64,000 nucleotides of DNA from NCBI RefSeq assembly GCF_900156315.1, contig NZ_FTNI01000010.1, positions 164,082 to 228,081 of the forward strand. The letters run 5' to 3'. This document shows positions 1 to 7,029 of this stretch, in pieces. The stretch is from Microbispora rosea (GTDB lineage Bacteria > Actinomycetota > Actinomycetes > Streptosporangiales > Streptosporangiaceae). Position numbers and translations under genes: made by a program. How positions within the stretch are numbered: the stretch's first letter is position 1; each line of letters opens with the position of its first letter. Below the pieces are notes generated by a model, which did not search any database, was not told where the DNA came from, and was given only the letters and a program-made list of their open reading frames with translations.

Positions 1-1860
1 GCCCGGCGCTATCAAGAGGCTCACCAGGCCGCCACCGAAGCGCTCCAACACCACCCCAACGACCCCGATCTACACGTCACCATAGCAACGCTCAACAGCG
101 CACAGGCCCGGTATGAGGACGCTCTTCGTTGCTGCGAACTAGCTATTACGTTCAGCCCCGGACACGAAAGGGCAATTGAAGGGCAGGTTTACGTACTGCG
201 CCAACTCGGACACTTTGATCGGGCCGAACAAGTTGCGAAATCGGCACTAAATCAAAATCATTGTAGCGTATCGCTATATACCGAGTTGGGGCGAGTGTAC
301 GATGCCCAGCTGAAATTTGATGCGGCATTAGCCTCATTTGCCTCTGCATTGGAGCTGGACCCTAACGACACAGAAGTTAATATAGCTCGCTCAGCCACCC
401 TCCGATCGCTACGACGTTGGTCGCTCGCAGAACGTGACATTAGTCGTCTTCGACAGGTTAAACTACACGACCTGGATTTACTAGCAGAGCTCGGATGGAT
501 TTACCATGACCAAGGCCTTTTAGGTGAGGCGGAAAGGAAATTCAAGGATCTACTTGAAAAAGCTGTAAGCGAAGAGGAAAAAGCTTTAGCGCACCAGTGC
601 CTCGGATGGGTGGCGTTCGCGGCAGATAACTTCCCGGGAGCCGAATTGGAATTCCGGGAAGCTCTATCTCAACAACCTGGCGATGAAAGTCATCTACTTG
701 CAGTAGCGTGGTCATTGGCCAGGCAGGGTAGCAAAGAACGATGGCGCGAAGCGCAAGAAATAATATATAGCATCGAAGGACGTCGCCCCATTTCCATCTC
801 CACCTCTGCCCAAATCTGCCTTGGAGTTCTTTCCTTTAAGCTTGGCAGCCCTGCCTCGGCTGAGCATCACTTCAAGAAGGCGCTAGAGATTGATCCATTT
901 CATGCGAGTCACACAGACCTGGGTGCGCTTTATGCACAAATAGGCCGAGACGACGAGGCGGAGGCCCAACTAAGTAAAGCAATCGAAAGGGATTGGTACG
1001 ATGTAGCAGCACACATAGAACTGGGATCATTGGCACTAAGGAAGGGTGACGATCACCTTAGGGATGCCGAGCGAGAGTTCCGCCGAAGTTTAGGTATAGA
1101 ACCAGTTTCCGCCGACGCGGCCGTCGGGCTAGCTCAAGTTTTGATCCGACATGGAGACGAATCCGAAGCGGAGACAGTCCTGCGCAGTGTACTGGTTAGC
1201 CAAAATCGAACCCAGCGTTGGCGACTGCATCTCGCGCTTGCTCGTCTGCTGATACAGAGAGGGGACAAGTCGCAAAACTCAGACTTGCATGCTGAGGCAT
1301 ATGCCCATGCGCAACATGCTATTGAGGTTGCGCCAGACAGGGAAGCGGATCCCCACTATGTGGCTGGCATAGCACAACATAGAATCGGGTCATCGCTAGT
1401 CGACGGTGCCGGCCGCCTTGGATATCGTCGCCGTGCGGTGCAGCACTTACGGCAATGCTTGAAGCGCGATCCCGCCCATATCGAAGCTCAGCGAAGCCTG
1501 CAAATTATCGAGCGGGAAATGAAGGCAAGTCGACCTGCGGTTTGGGGAGGTTACGCAATTGCAACAATATCCTTCAGTCTCCTGGCTGTGATGTGGACAA
1601 GCTTCTTTGTTGGAAACAAGGTTACCGCCGTAATGGTGACCACAGCGACGCCTATACTTGCGGGCATGTTCACAATCGCTGTCCTACTGCCTGCGCTCAT
1701 CCGTTTCAAGCTTCCGGGTTTTGAGGCAGATTTGCAGGCGGGTAGTTCAGTCGTTGCCCCAGGCCCCACAGGAGACGTGACTTTTGGCCCTGGGCGCTTC
1801 ACTGTAACATTCGGCCCTAAGGGACAGCTCTCGCGTAGAGAAGCACCGTTGCAGAATTGA
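1..1860 (+). CDS. TPR-repeat protein with C-terminal membrane segments (5' partial)
   Basis: The frame is open from the first base of the window, so the N-terminus lies upstream. Most of the visible protein is helical TPR repeats of about 34 residues (patterns such as AELGWIYHDQGLLGEAERKF and HASHTDLGALYAQIGRDDEA). Near the C-terminus are two hydrophobic segments (about bases 1534-1710) and a Gly/Pro-rich tail. TPRs are protein-docking scaffolds, so a membrane-anchored adaptor is likely; the partner is unknown. Base composition is clearly poorer in G+C than all later genes, and at least six TTA leucine codons occur (one at 478-480), which are rare in actinomycetes. This suits cargo of the integrated element whose end lies near 2.75 kb. 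Confidence 0.85.
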   Translation, partial: ARRYQEAHQAATEALQHHPNDPDLHVTIATLNSAQARYEDALRCCELAITFSPGHERAIEGQVYVLRQLGHFDRAEQVAKSALNQNHCSVSLYTELGRVYDAQLKFDAALASFASALELDPNDTEVNIARSATLRSLRRWSLAERDISRLRQVKLHDLDLLAELGWIYHDQGLLGEAERKFKDLLEKAVSEEEKALAHQCLGWVAFAADNFPGAELEFREALSQQPGDESHLLAVAWSLARQGSKERWREAQEIIYSIEGRRPISISTSAQICLGVLSFKLGSPASAEHHFKKALEIDPFHASHTDLGALYAQIGRDDEAEAQLSKAIERDWYDVAAHIELGSLALRKGDDHLRDAEREFRRSLGIEPVSADAAVGLAQVLIRHGDESEAETVLRSVLVSQNRTQRWRLHLALARLLIQRGDKSQNSDLHAEAYAHAQHAIEVAPDREADPHYVAGIAQHRIGSSLVDGAGRLGYRRRAVQHLRQCLKRDPAHIEAQRSLQIIEREMKASRPAVWGGYAIATISFSLLAVMWTSFFVGNKVTAVMVTTATPILAGMFTIAVLLPALIRFKLPGFEADLQAGSSVVAPGPTGDVTFGPGRFTVTFGPKGQLSRREAPLQN

Positions 1861-1875
1861 GCTTATAGAAATCAA

Positions 1876-1915
1876 GGCGGCGGCGCTGCGCGCCGCCTCG
1901 CGGGCCTTCGCCCGC
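1876..1915 (+). terminator. Tandem hairpins after the TPR gene
   Basis: Two stem-loops follow the TPR stop codon. One pairs GGCGGCG (1879-1885) with CGCCGCC (1891-1897); the other pairs GCGGGC (1900-1905) with GCCCGC (1910-1915) around a CTTC loop. There is no T-run, which is common for actinomycete terminators. Confidence 0.5.
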
Positions 1916-2014
1916 TCGCCGGCCGGGCATGCGGCCTGGGGGCCGGTCCCGGCCGTCGGCGGCTTCGGCCGCGGACGTGGAGAGTGCCCCCTGCTCGCCT
2001 GCAACGATGACCGC

Positions 2015-2341
2015 ATGAGCGACATGGTCCTGGAGATTGCAGAACTCCGCCGACTAACCACCCTGCTCCTGGACGCCGTGGAGCGGCGACATGGCGCCCG
2101 CATCGACCTCTCACGATGGAACGTCGACTACTACTGGGACATCCCACTGCAGGCCGCTTTCGACATGGACAATGATCCAGCCCAACACGTCGGATGCGGA
2201 CAGGTCAGTGACGACCTGGCTGACCTGCACGGCGCACCTGATCGCTCGAAGAATGACGCCGCGATCCTCTGGCACGACCTAACGCATCTATCCGGGCTAC
2301 TACGAGCCCTGGCCATCGTTGATCTCGCCGATACAGCTTGA
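2015..2341 (+). CDS. Small hypothetical protein of the integrated element
   Basis: This 108-residue acidic protein has no signal peptide, membrane segment or motif that I recognise. Codon use is ordinary for a high-G+C genome but less biased than the core genes. It starts at ATG 2015 and no good ribosome-binding site is visible. It lies between the foreign TPR gene and the truncated tRNA, so it probably belongs to the element. Features are an N-terminal helical stretch (MSDMVLEIAELRRLTTLLLD) and a C-terminal one (WHDLTHLSGLLRALAIVDLA). No function can be assigned. Confidence 0.6.
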   Translation: MSDMVLEIAELRRLTTLLLDAVERRHGARIDLSRWNVDYYWDIPLQAAFDMDNDPAQHVGCGQVSDDLADLHGAPDRSKNDAAILWHDLTHLSGLLRALAIVDLADTA

Positions 2342-2476
2342 TTCAAAAGCCTCCGGCGGGGGCCTCCGGCTCCGGGATGCGGCCAAGCGCGAGAGCGCGG
2401 GCCGTAGGTGGCTGATGTAGAGCCCGCGCATCCCTCCTGCCATCGACCCGGGCAAGCCCAGCAGACCAGCTCCTAC

Positions 2477-2560
2477 GGCGCAAGCCCGTCTGTGACCCCT
2501 GGCGTCCGACGACCGAGGAACGGCGACCGGTTGACATACACGCGAAGACGGGCTTGCGCC
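2477..2560. repeat. 15-bp perfect inverted repeat with 54-bp spacer
   Basis: GGCGCAAGCCCGTCT at 2477-2491 is matched exactly by its reverse complement at 2546-2560. The spacer is too long for a simple terminator. It may be a recombinase or excisionase arm site, or a cruciform, of the adjacent integrated element. Confidence 0.6.
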
Positions 2561-2659
2561 TCCGTCGCCGGCCTGCTGCTGCTCCGCAGCGGGTCGAGGG
2601 CATACGGGATGCGCGGACGGGGGAGGAGCGTGCGGCGCCGCATGGGCCGAAAGGGCGCC

Positions 2660-2677
2660 GTGCAATATGCGTGCAAT
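2660..2677. repeat. Direct repeat GTGCAAT, 11-bp period
   Basis: GTGCAAT occurs at 2660-2666 and again at 2671-2677, one helical turn apart and about 80 bp from the tRNA fragment. The size and spacing fit arm-type binding sites of a tyrosine recombinase. The role is inferred from position only. Confidence 0.35.
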
Positions 2678-2752
2678 GATCTTGCCACAGAGAGCCGGAT
2701 GAGCGGGCTCCGGCGCAGGTCAAGAGCATCGAGCGACCGGGAATGGTCACGC

Positions 2753-2806
2753 GCTGTAAAACCGTCGGCTCAGCCTACCCAGGTTCGAACCCTGGACCTG
2801 CCACCA
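2753..2806 (+). other. 3' half of a tRNA-Tyr gene: probable attachment site (att)
   Basis: The sequence holds an anticodon loop CTGTAAA (GUA anticodon, Tyr) at 2754-2760, a long class II variable arm, and a perfect T arm, CCAGG (2779-2783) paired with CCTGG (2791-2795) around TTCGAAC. It ends with acceptor strand ACCTGCC (2796-2802), discriminator A and an encoded CCA ending at 2806. No foldable 5' half precedes it: the anticodon stem breaks at its inner pairs. GCAGGT at 2715-2720 could pair with the acceptor strand, but the bases between do not give a D arm. Integration of an element into a tRNA gene leaves exactly such a 3' fragment at the far end. The restored full gene should lie left of the window. 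Confidence 0.75.
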
Positions 2807-2821
2807 GCAGAACAGCAGTTC

Positions 2822-2841
2822 AGAGGCCCTCCGGGGCCTCT
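2822..2841 (+). terminator. Terminator of the original tRNA-Tyr unit
   Basis: AGAGGCCC (2822-2829) pairs with GGGCCTCT (2834-2841) around a 4-nt loop, followed by TTCTGCTTT. It sits 15 bases after the CCA end, as expected for the native tRNA transcript. Confidence 0.7.
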
Positions 2842-2969
2842 TCTGCTTTCCGGCCCGACCCCGATGCGGCCAGGTGCGGCGATGAGCCGCGAGGACGCGC
2901 TGACAACGATCGAGGCGGTCGTCAGCGGATCGTCGGTGAGCTGTCAGCGGGGTTTCCGAAGGTAGGGCC

Positions 2970-4193
2970 ATGACGAACAAGCACACTTCGGTCCTCATCT
3001 CCGGCGCCAGCATCGCAGGCCCCGCCCTCGCCTACTGGCTGGCCCGCTCCGGTGCCACGGTCACCGTTGTGGAGAAGGCCCCAGTCCTCCGCACCGGCGG
3101 CCAGGCCATCGACTTCAAGGGCGAGACCCACATGGAACTCCTGCGCCGCATGGGCATCCTGGAGGAGATCAAGCGCCGCCAGACCGGGGGCACCGACCAG
3201 ACGGTCATCGACTCGTACGGCAAGCGGATCACGGTTATGCCGGGCTGGTTCACTGGTGGCGACCTGGAGATTCTCCGCGGCGACCTGGCGGAGGTCCTTT
3301 ACGAGCGCACCCGTGACACGTGCCAGTACATCTTCGGCGACTCGATCACCTCGCTGACCGAGACCGCCTCGGGCGTCCACGTGACGTTCGAAAGGGGTGC
3401 GCCCAGGACCTTCGACGTGGTCGTCGGCGCGGACGGCATCCACTCCAACGTGCGCCGCCTGGCCTTCGGCCCGGAGTCGAACTACGTCAAGCACATGGGC
3501 CACTACTACGCGCTGGTGGACATGGAGCGTGTCGTGGACGAGCCGGTGATGTACAACGAGCCGGGCAGGCTCGTCTCCATCGGCGGCCCCAAGGCACCCG
3601 CCTTCTTCTGCTTCGCCTCGCCCGAGCTGGCCTACGACCGCTACTCGGTGGCGGAGCAGAAGCAGATCCTGATCGACGCCTACCGCGGTATGGGCTGGCG
3701 GACACCCGAGATCCTGGCCAAGCTGGCCCGCGCGAAGGACGTCTACGTCGACGCCATCGCCCAGGTCGCGATCGAGCGCTTCTCGAAGGGCCGGATCGTG
3801 CTGCTCGGCGACGCCGCCGCGGCCAACACCCTCGGCGGCGTCGGAACCGGCCTGGCCATGGTCGCCGCCTATGTGCTGGCGGGCGAGCTGAGCCAGGCCG
3901 ACTACGGCACGGCCTTCGAGCGCTACGAGGAGACCATCCGCCCGTTCATCAAGGCCGCCGACAGCAACAACGCCGGCCCCTTCCTGGCACCGCGCACTCG
4001 CAAGGGTCTGTGGCTGCGCAACCAGCTGTTCAAGCGGAGCTTCCTGCTCAGGTCGATGGCCAAGATGGGGGAGAAGATGGCCGGCGGCCACTTCGAGCTG
4101 CCCGGCTACACCTCCTTGAGCCGGCCGGCGTCCGCTACGAAGTCGGCTCCCGTCGTCGCCCCCGAACGCGGCGACGCGAGCCGTCCTAGGTGA
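2970..4193 (+). CDS. FAD-dependent aromatic monooxygenase (PHBH fold)
   Basis: The 407-residue protein has the usual length and order of flavin monooxygenases. A Rossmann FAD motif near the N-terminus (GASIAGPALAYWLARSG) is followed by the acidic ribose-binding end VVEKAP, a central VVGADGIHS (DG motif), and a C-terminal GD motif (LLGDAAAANTLGGVGTG) that contacts the FAD pyrophosphate. Such enzymes hydroxylate aromatic or polyketide-like substrates, or inactivate drugs as TetX does, using NAD(P)H and O2. The substrate cannot be read from sequence. It starts at ATG 2970 with a weak AGG-type binding site. It is the first chromosomal gene after the attachment site and has no co-directional partner. 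Confidence 0.88.
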   Translation: MTNKHTSVLISGASIAGPALAYWLARSGATVTVVEKAPVLRTGGQAIDFKGETHMELLRRMGILEEIKRRQTGGTDQTVIDSYGKRITVMPGWFTGGDLEILRGDLAEVLYERTRDTCQYIFGDSITSLTETASGVHVTFERGAPRTFDVVVGADGIHSNVRRLAFGPESNYVKHMGHYYALVDMERVVDEPVMYNEPGRLVSIGGPKAPAFFCFASPELAYDRYSVAEQKQILIDAYRGMGWRTPEILAKLARAKDVYVDAIAQVAIERFSKGRIVLLGDAAAANTLGGVGTGLAMVAAYVLAGELSQADYGTAFERYEETIRPFIKAADSNNAGPFLAPRTRKGLWLRNQLFKRSFLLRSMAKMGEKMAGGHFELPGYTSLSRPASATKSAPVVAPERGDASRPR

Positions 4194-4303
4194 GCCGGCA
4201 AAGCGTCCAGCAGCCGTCATGAGGCGACACGATTTTCGACACCCAGAGGCGGGGATTGCGAGTCACGGCGGCCGTCTCCGGCCTGTTCAAGGCAGTCGTC
4301 GCG

Positions 4304-4873
4304 TCAGCAGAGGGCTGTGGATGCCTGCACGTCGTCGAGTGCTTGTCGTGCGATCTCGCTGAAGTCGGCGCCGGTGGTCGTCTGGCTCCAGCGTTCGAAG
4401 GCGATGGTGGAGGCGAGCGCGCCGAGTTCCGCGGCCACGCGGGCGGTCAGGTCGGGAACGCTTCGCCGTTTGAGCGCGTCGGTCATCGATGCGATGAGGG
4501 CGAGGTTCTTCAGCGCTTCGCGTTCTTGTAGTTCGGGGTTGGCGGCGATCACCGCCTGTCGGCGGGCGATGAATTCGCGACGTGCGGGCGTGAAGACTTC
4601 TCTGCCGGCCGCGTCCAGCGCGTGAGCGACCGCTTCGAGTGGGGTGGCGGTTGCCGGCGCCGCGGCTATCGCCTCGGTGAGGAGCCCGTCCATCGCGCTG
4701 CCGCCGAAGAGCACTTCCCTCTTGTCCTGGAAGTGCCGGAAGAAGGTGCTCTTCCCCAGCCCCGCGCGCTGCGCGATGTCGATCACGGTGGTGTTCTCGT
4801 AGCCGCGCTCGGCGAACAGGTCCAGGGCGGCGTGAGCCAGCCGTTCTGCTGCGTTCGGTTCCCAGCGAGCCAT
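4304..4873 (-). CDS. TetR-family repressor
   Basis: The protein is 189 residues from ATG 4873, preferred because the reading MARWEPNAAERLAHAALDLF begins right at the helix-turn-helix domain. An in-frame upstream start at 4909 would run through the operator. The N-terminal HTH reads TTVIDIAQRAGLGKSTFFRH; the rest is a divergent ligand-binding helical domain. It is transcribed away from two tandem oxidoreductase genes. The intergenic space holds two related palindromes, one in front of each gene, so the protein very likely represses itself and the oxidoreductase operon until an electrophile or quinone-like ligand binds (inference). Confidence 0.9.
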   Translation of the reverse strand: MARWEPNAAERLAHAALDLFAERGYENTTVIDIAQRAGLGKSTFFRHFQDKREVLFGGSAMDGLLTEAIAAAPATATPLEAVAHALDAAGREVFTPARREFIARRQAVIAANPELQEREALKNLALIASMTDALKRRSVPDLTARVAAELGALASTIAFERWSQTTTGADFSEIARQALDDVQASTALC

Positions 4874-4884
4874 GAGCACAGTGT

Positions 4885-4935
4885 ACGGGACTTGGTCCCG
4901 TGAACTCATGCTACGGTGATGAGACTAAGTCCCAT
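4885..4935. promoter_or_regulatory. Twin TetR operators in a divergent promoter
   Basis: Site 1, ACGGGACTTGGTCCCGT (4885-4901), is a perfect 7-bp inverted repeat around TTG. Site 2, ATGAGACTAAGTCCCAT (4919-4935), is a one-mismatch version of the same pattern. Their centres are 34 bp apart, about three helical turns, between the TetR start (4873) and the oxidoreductase start (4960). Confidence 0.75.
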
Positions 4936-4959
4936 CACTTGTCTTGCGAGGAGTCCGCA

Positions 4960-5880
4960 ATGAGCCGAGCTGTGGTCTATGAGACGTTCGGAGGCCCTGA
5001 AGTGCTGGAGCTGCGGGAGGTTCCCGAGCCGCACGCCGGCCCGGGTGAGGTCCGGGTACGCGTGACGGCCGCCGGGCTGAACCCGATGGACTGGGGCATC
5101 GCCTCGCGGCCGGAGGCGGCGGCGCGGTTCGGCATCACCGTGCCGTCCGGCTTCGGGTCCGACCTCGCCGGCGTGATCGACGAGGTGGGCGACGGCGCCA
5201 CGGGCTTCGCCGTGGGCGACCGCGTTTACGGCGGCGCCCTGGGCAGGGCAATCGCCGACTTCGCGGTCGTCAGGCCCCCTGCCGATCCGCTGTGGCATAC
5301 GCCGGAGGGCATCAGCGATCAGGTGGCGAGCACGCTTCCGGTGGCCGGCCTGACTGCCGCCGCCGCCCTGGCGGCGATCGGCCCGGGCCCCGGCGACACC
5401 GTCCTGATCGGGGGAGCCGCCGGCGGCGTGGGCGTGTTCGCCGTGCAGCTCGCCAGGCTCGCCGGCGCCACCGTGATCGGGACCGCGTCGCCGGGCACGT
5501 TCGAGTTCCTGCGGCAGCTGGGCGCCGAACCGGTGGCCTACGGCGCAGGGCTGGCGGACCGGGTCCGGGCACTGGAACCCGGTGGGGTGACCGCCGCGAC
5601 CGACCTGTTCGGCACGGAGACGGCCGAGGCCGCGCTGGCGCTCGGCGCGGCGCCCGAGCGGATCTCCACGGTCGCCGCGGGCCCCAACTCTCCCGGCGGC
5701 GTACGCGCCACCGGCGCCATCGACGCACCGGCGGACGCCCTGAAGCAGATCACGGACGCGATCCTCGCCGGCAAGCTCACCGTTCCCATCGCCGCGGCAT
5801 TCCCGGTCGAGAAGATCCGCGACGCCGTGACGCTGCAGGCCGGACGCCATGTCCACGGCAAGGTCGTGGTCACGCTGTGA
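4960..5880 (+). CDS. Zinc-free MDR NADPH oxidoreductase (quinone-reductase-like) 1
   Basis: The 306-residue protein starts at ATG 4960 behind a GAGGAG site. The N-terminal GroES-like fold (VVYETFGGPEVLELREVPEP) lacks the zinc-ligand cysteines. The Rossmann part carries the nucleotide loop VLIGGAAGGVGVFAVQLARL. This pattern fits the quinone oxidoreductase branch of the medium-chain dehydrogenase/reductase superfamily, which reduces quinones or enones with NADPH. It lies directly behind a TetR operator and 45 bp before a second gene of the same family, probably as one detoxification operon. The ATG chosen excludes the upstream in-frame start at 4900, which lies inside operator 1. Confidence 0.88.
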   Translation: MSRAVVYETFGGPEVLELREVPEPHAGPGEVRVRVTAAGLNPMDWGIASRPEAAARFGITVPSGFGSDLAGVIDEVGDGATGFAVGDRVYGGALGRAIADFAVVRPPADPLWHTPEGISDQVASTLPVAGLTAAAALAAIGPGPGDTVLIGGAAGGVGVFAVQLARLAGATVIGTASPGTFEFLRQLGAEPVAYGAGLADRVRALEPGGVTAATDLFGTETAEAALALGAAPERISTVAAGPNSPGGVRATGAIDAPADALKQITDAILAGKLTVPIAAAFPVEKIRDAVTLQAGRHVHGKVVVTL

Positions 5881-5925
5881 CCGCACCTGAAAGACCTCTT
5901 GCGGAAGCGATGAAGGGATGACGAC

Positions 5926-6855
5926 ATGAAGCGGATCCAGTACCACCAGTACGGCGGGCCGGAAGTCATGCGGCTCGAAGACTTCGAGCCGGCACCGCTC
6001 GGCGCCGACGAGGTCCTTGTCCGGGTGCACGCGGCCGCGGCCAATCCGATGGACTTCGGGATCCGCGCCGGCCGCATGAAGCACGTGACCGGTAGGCGCT
6101 TTCCGCGCGCGATGGGTTATGACTTCTCGGGCGTCGTCGAAGCAGTCGGCGACCGCGTCACCCGGCTGCACGTCGGCGACGATGTGCTCGGCGGGACGCC
6201 GATCAAGTCCGCGGGCGCGTTCGCCGATGTGGTCGTCGCTCAGGAGAAGGGCGTCGTCAGCAAACCCGAGAACCTCTCGTTCGAGGACGCCGCCGCGATC
6301 CCGACGGTCGGGATCACCGCCCTGCAGGCCCTGATCACGAAGGGAAGGCTGCAGCCGGGCCAGGCCGTGTTCGTGCACAGCTGCCTCGGCGGAGTCGGCC
6401 GCTCCGCCGTGCAGATCGCCCTCGCGCACCAGGCCACGGTCGCGGGCAGCTGCCGCGACAACGCCGAATCCGAAGCACGCGACCTCGGTATCGGCCCGGT
6501 CGTCGACTTCGGCTTCGACCCTGCCTCGCTCGCAAGACGATTCGATCTCGTCCTCATCGCTGCCGGCACGCTTCCGGTCAAGGCCGCGCGGACGATGCTC
6601 AAGCCCGGCGGCCGCATCATCAGCATCCTCCCCACCCCGTCGAACCTCGCGAGAAGCGTCCTGCCCGGGCCGTTCCACGTCCTGGTGGCCCAACCGATCA
6701 CCGAAGACCTCGAAAATGTGACCCGAGCCGCCGGCCAGGGAATCCTGCGGTTGCCGATCGCCCGCACCGTCCCGCTCTCGCAAGCCATCCCGGCGCTCAC
6801 CGAACTCGAACAGAACGGCACGGCCAAGCGAGGCAAGCTGATCATCACGCCATGA
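5926..6855 (+). CDS. Zinc-free MDR NADPH oxidoreductase (quinone-reductase-like) 2
   Basis: This 309-residue paralogue of the preceding gene starts at ATG 5926 with an AAGGGATGACGAC leader. It shares the family start (IQYHQYGGPEVMRLEDFEPA), the NPMDFGIRAGR segment and the cofactor loop FVHSCLGGVGRSAVQIALAH, where GGAAGGVG of the first copy is replaced by SCLGGVG. Sequence divergence is substantial, so the pair is not a recent duplication. The tandem arrangement under one TetR operator suggests related substrates or a heteromer (inference). Confidence 0.87.
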   Translation: MKRIQYHQYGGPEVMRLEDFEPAPLGADEVLVRVHAAAANPMDFGIRAGRMKHVTGRRFPRAMGYDFSGVVEAVGDRVTRLHVGDDVLGGTPIKSAGAFADVVVAQEKGVVSKPENLSFEDAAAIPTVGITALQALITKGRLQPGQAVFVHSCLGGVGRSAVQIALAHQATVAGSCRDNAESEARDLGIGPVVDFGFDPASLARRFDLVLIAAGTLPVKAARTMLKPGGRIISILPTPSNLARSVLPGPFHVLVAQPITEDLENVTRAAGQGILRLPIARTVPLSQAIPALTELEQNGTAKRGKLIITP

Positions 6856-7029
6856 ACCTCGTCTTCGAGTTCTCCGTGACCCCCGCCACCGGCTACCGGC
6901 CCGCGCCCCATACCGGGCCCTTCTGCCACGGCAGGCATTTCCTGAGGCGCGGGCTCCGGTGCGCGGCGGGACCTGGCAGCACGCCGACACCGAAGACCCG
7001 CGCCCATCCGCTCAGTCGCAAGGAGAACT

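Larger units (their letters stand above)
2342..2752. other. Non-coding end of the integrated element
   Basis: I see no convincing gene in these 411 bases. The open frames on both strands look like composition artefacts. The stretch holds a long-spaced perfect inverted repeat and a pair of short direct repeats (listed separately) and ends at the truncated tRNA. This is what the arm region of a site-specific recombination site looks like. No integrase is encoded here, so it would have to lie at the other end, outside the window. Confidence 0.45.

Noticed and set aside
2342-2750. Integrase or excisionase gene at the element end
   Set aside because: All frames here are short and without recombinase motifs (no R-H-R-Y pattern), so none is annotated.
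2714-2806. Complete tRNA-Tyr gene
   Set aside because: The acceptor strand could pair with 2715-2720, but the anticodon stem has two inner mismatches and there is no D arm in the right place; only the 3' half is tRNA-like.
4906-6990. Long leftward frame opposite the two oxidoreductases
   Set aside because: Composition artefact of GC-rich codons; the amino-acid mix is Arg/Gly/Asp/Val-rich with no fold pattern, while the + strand proteins have clear motifs.
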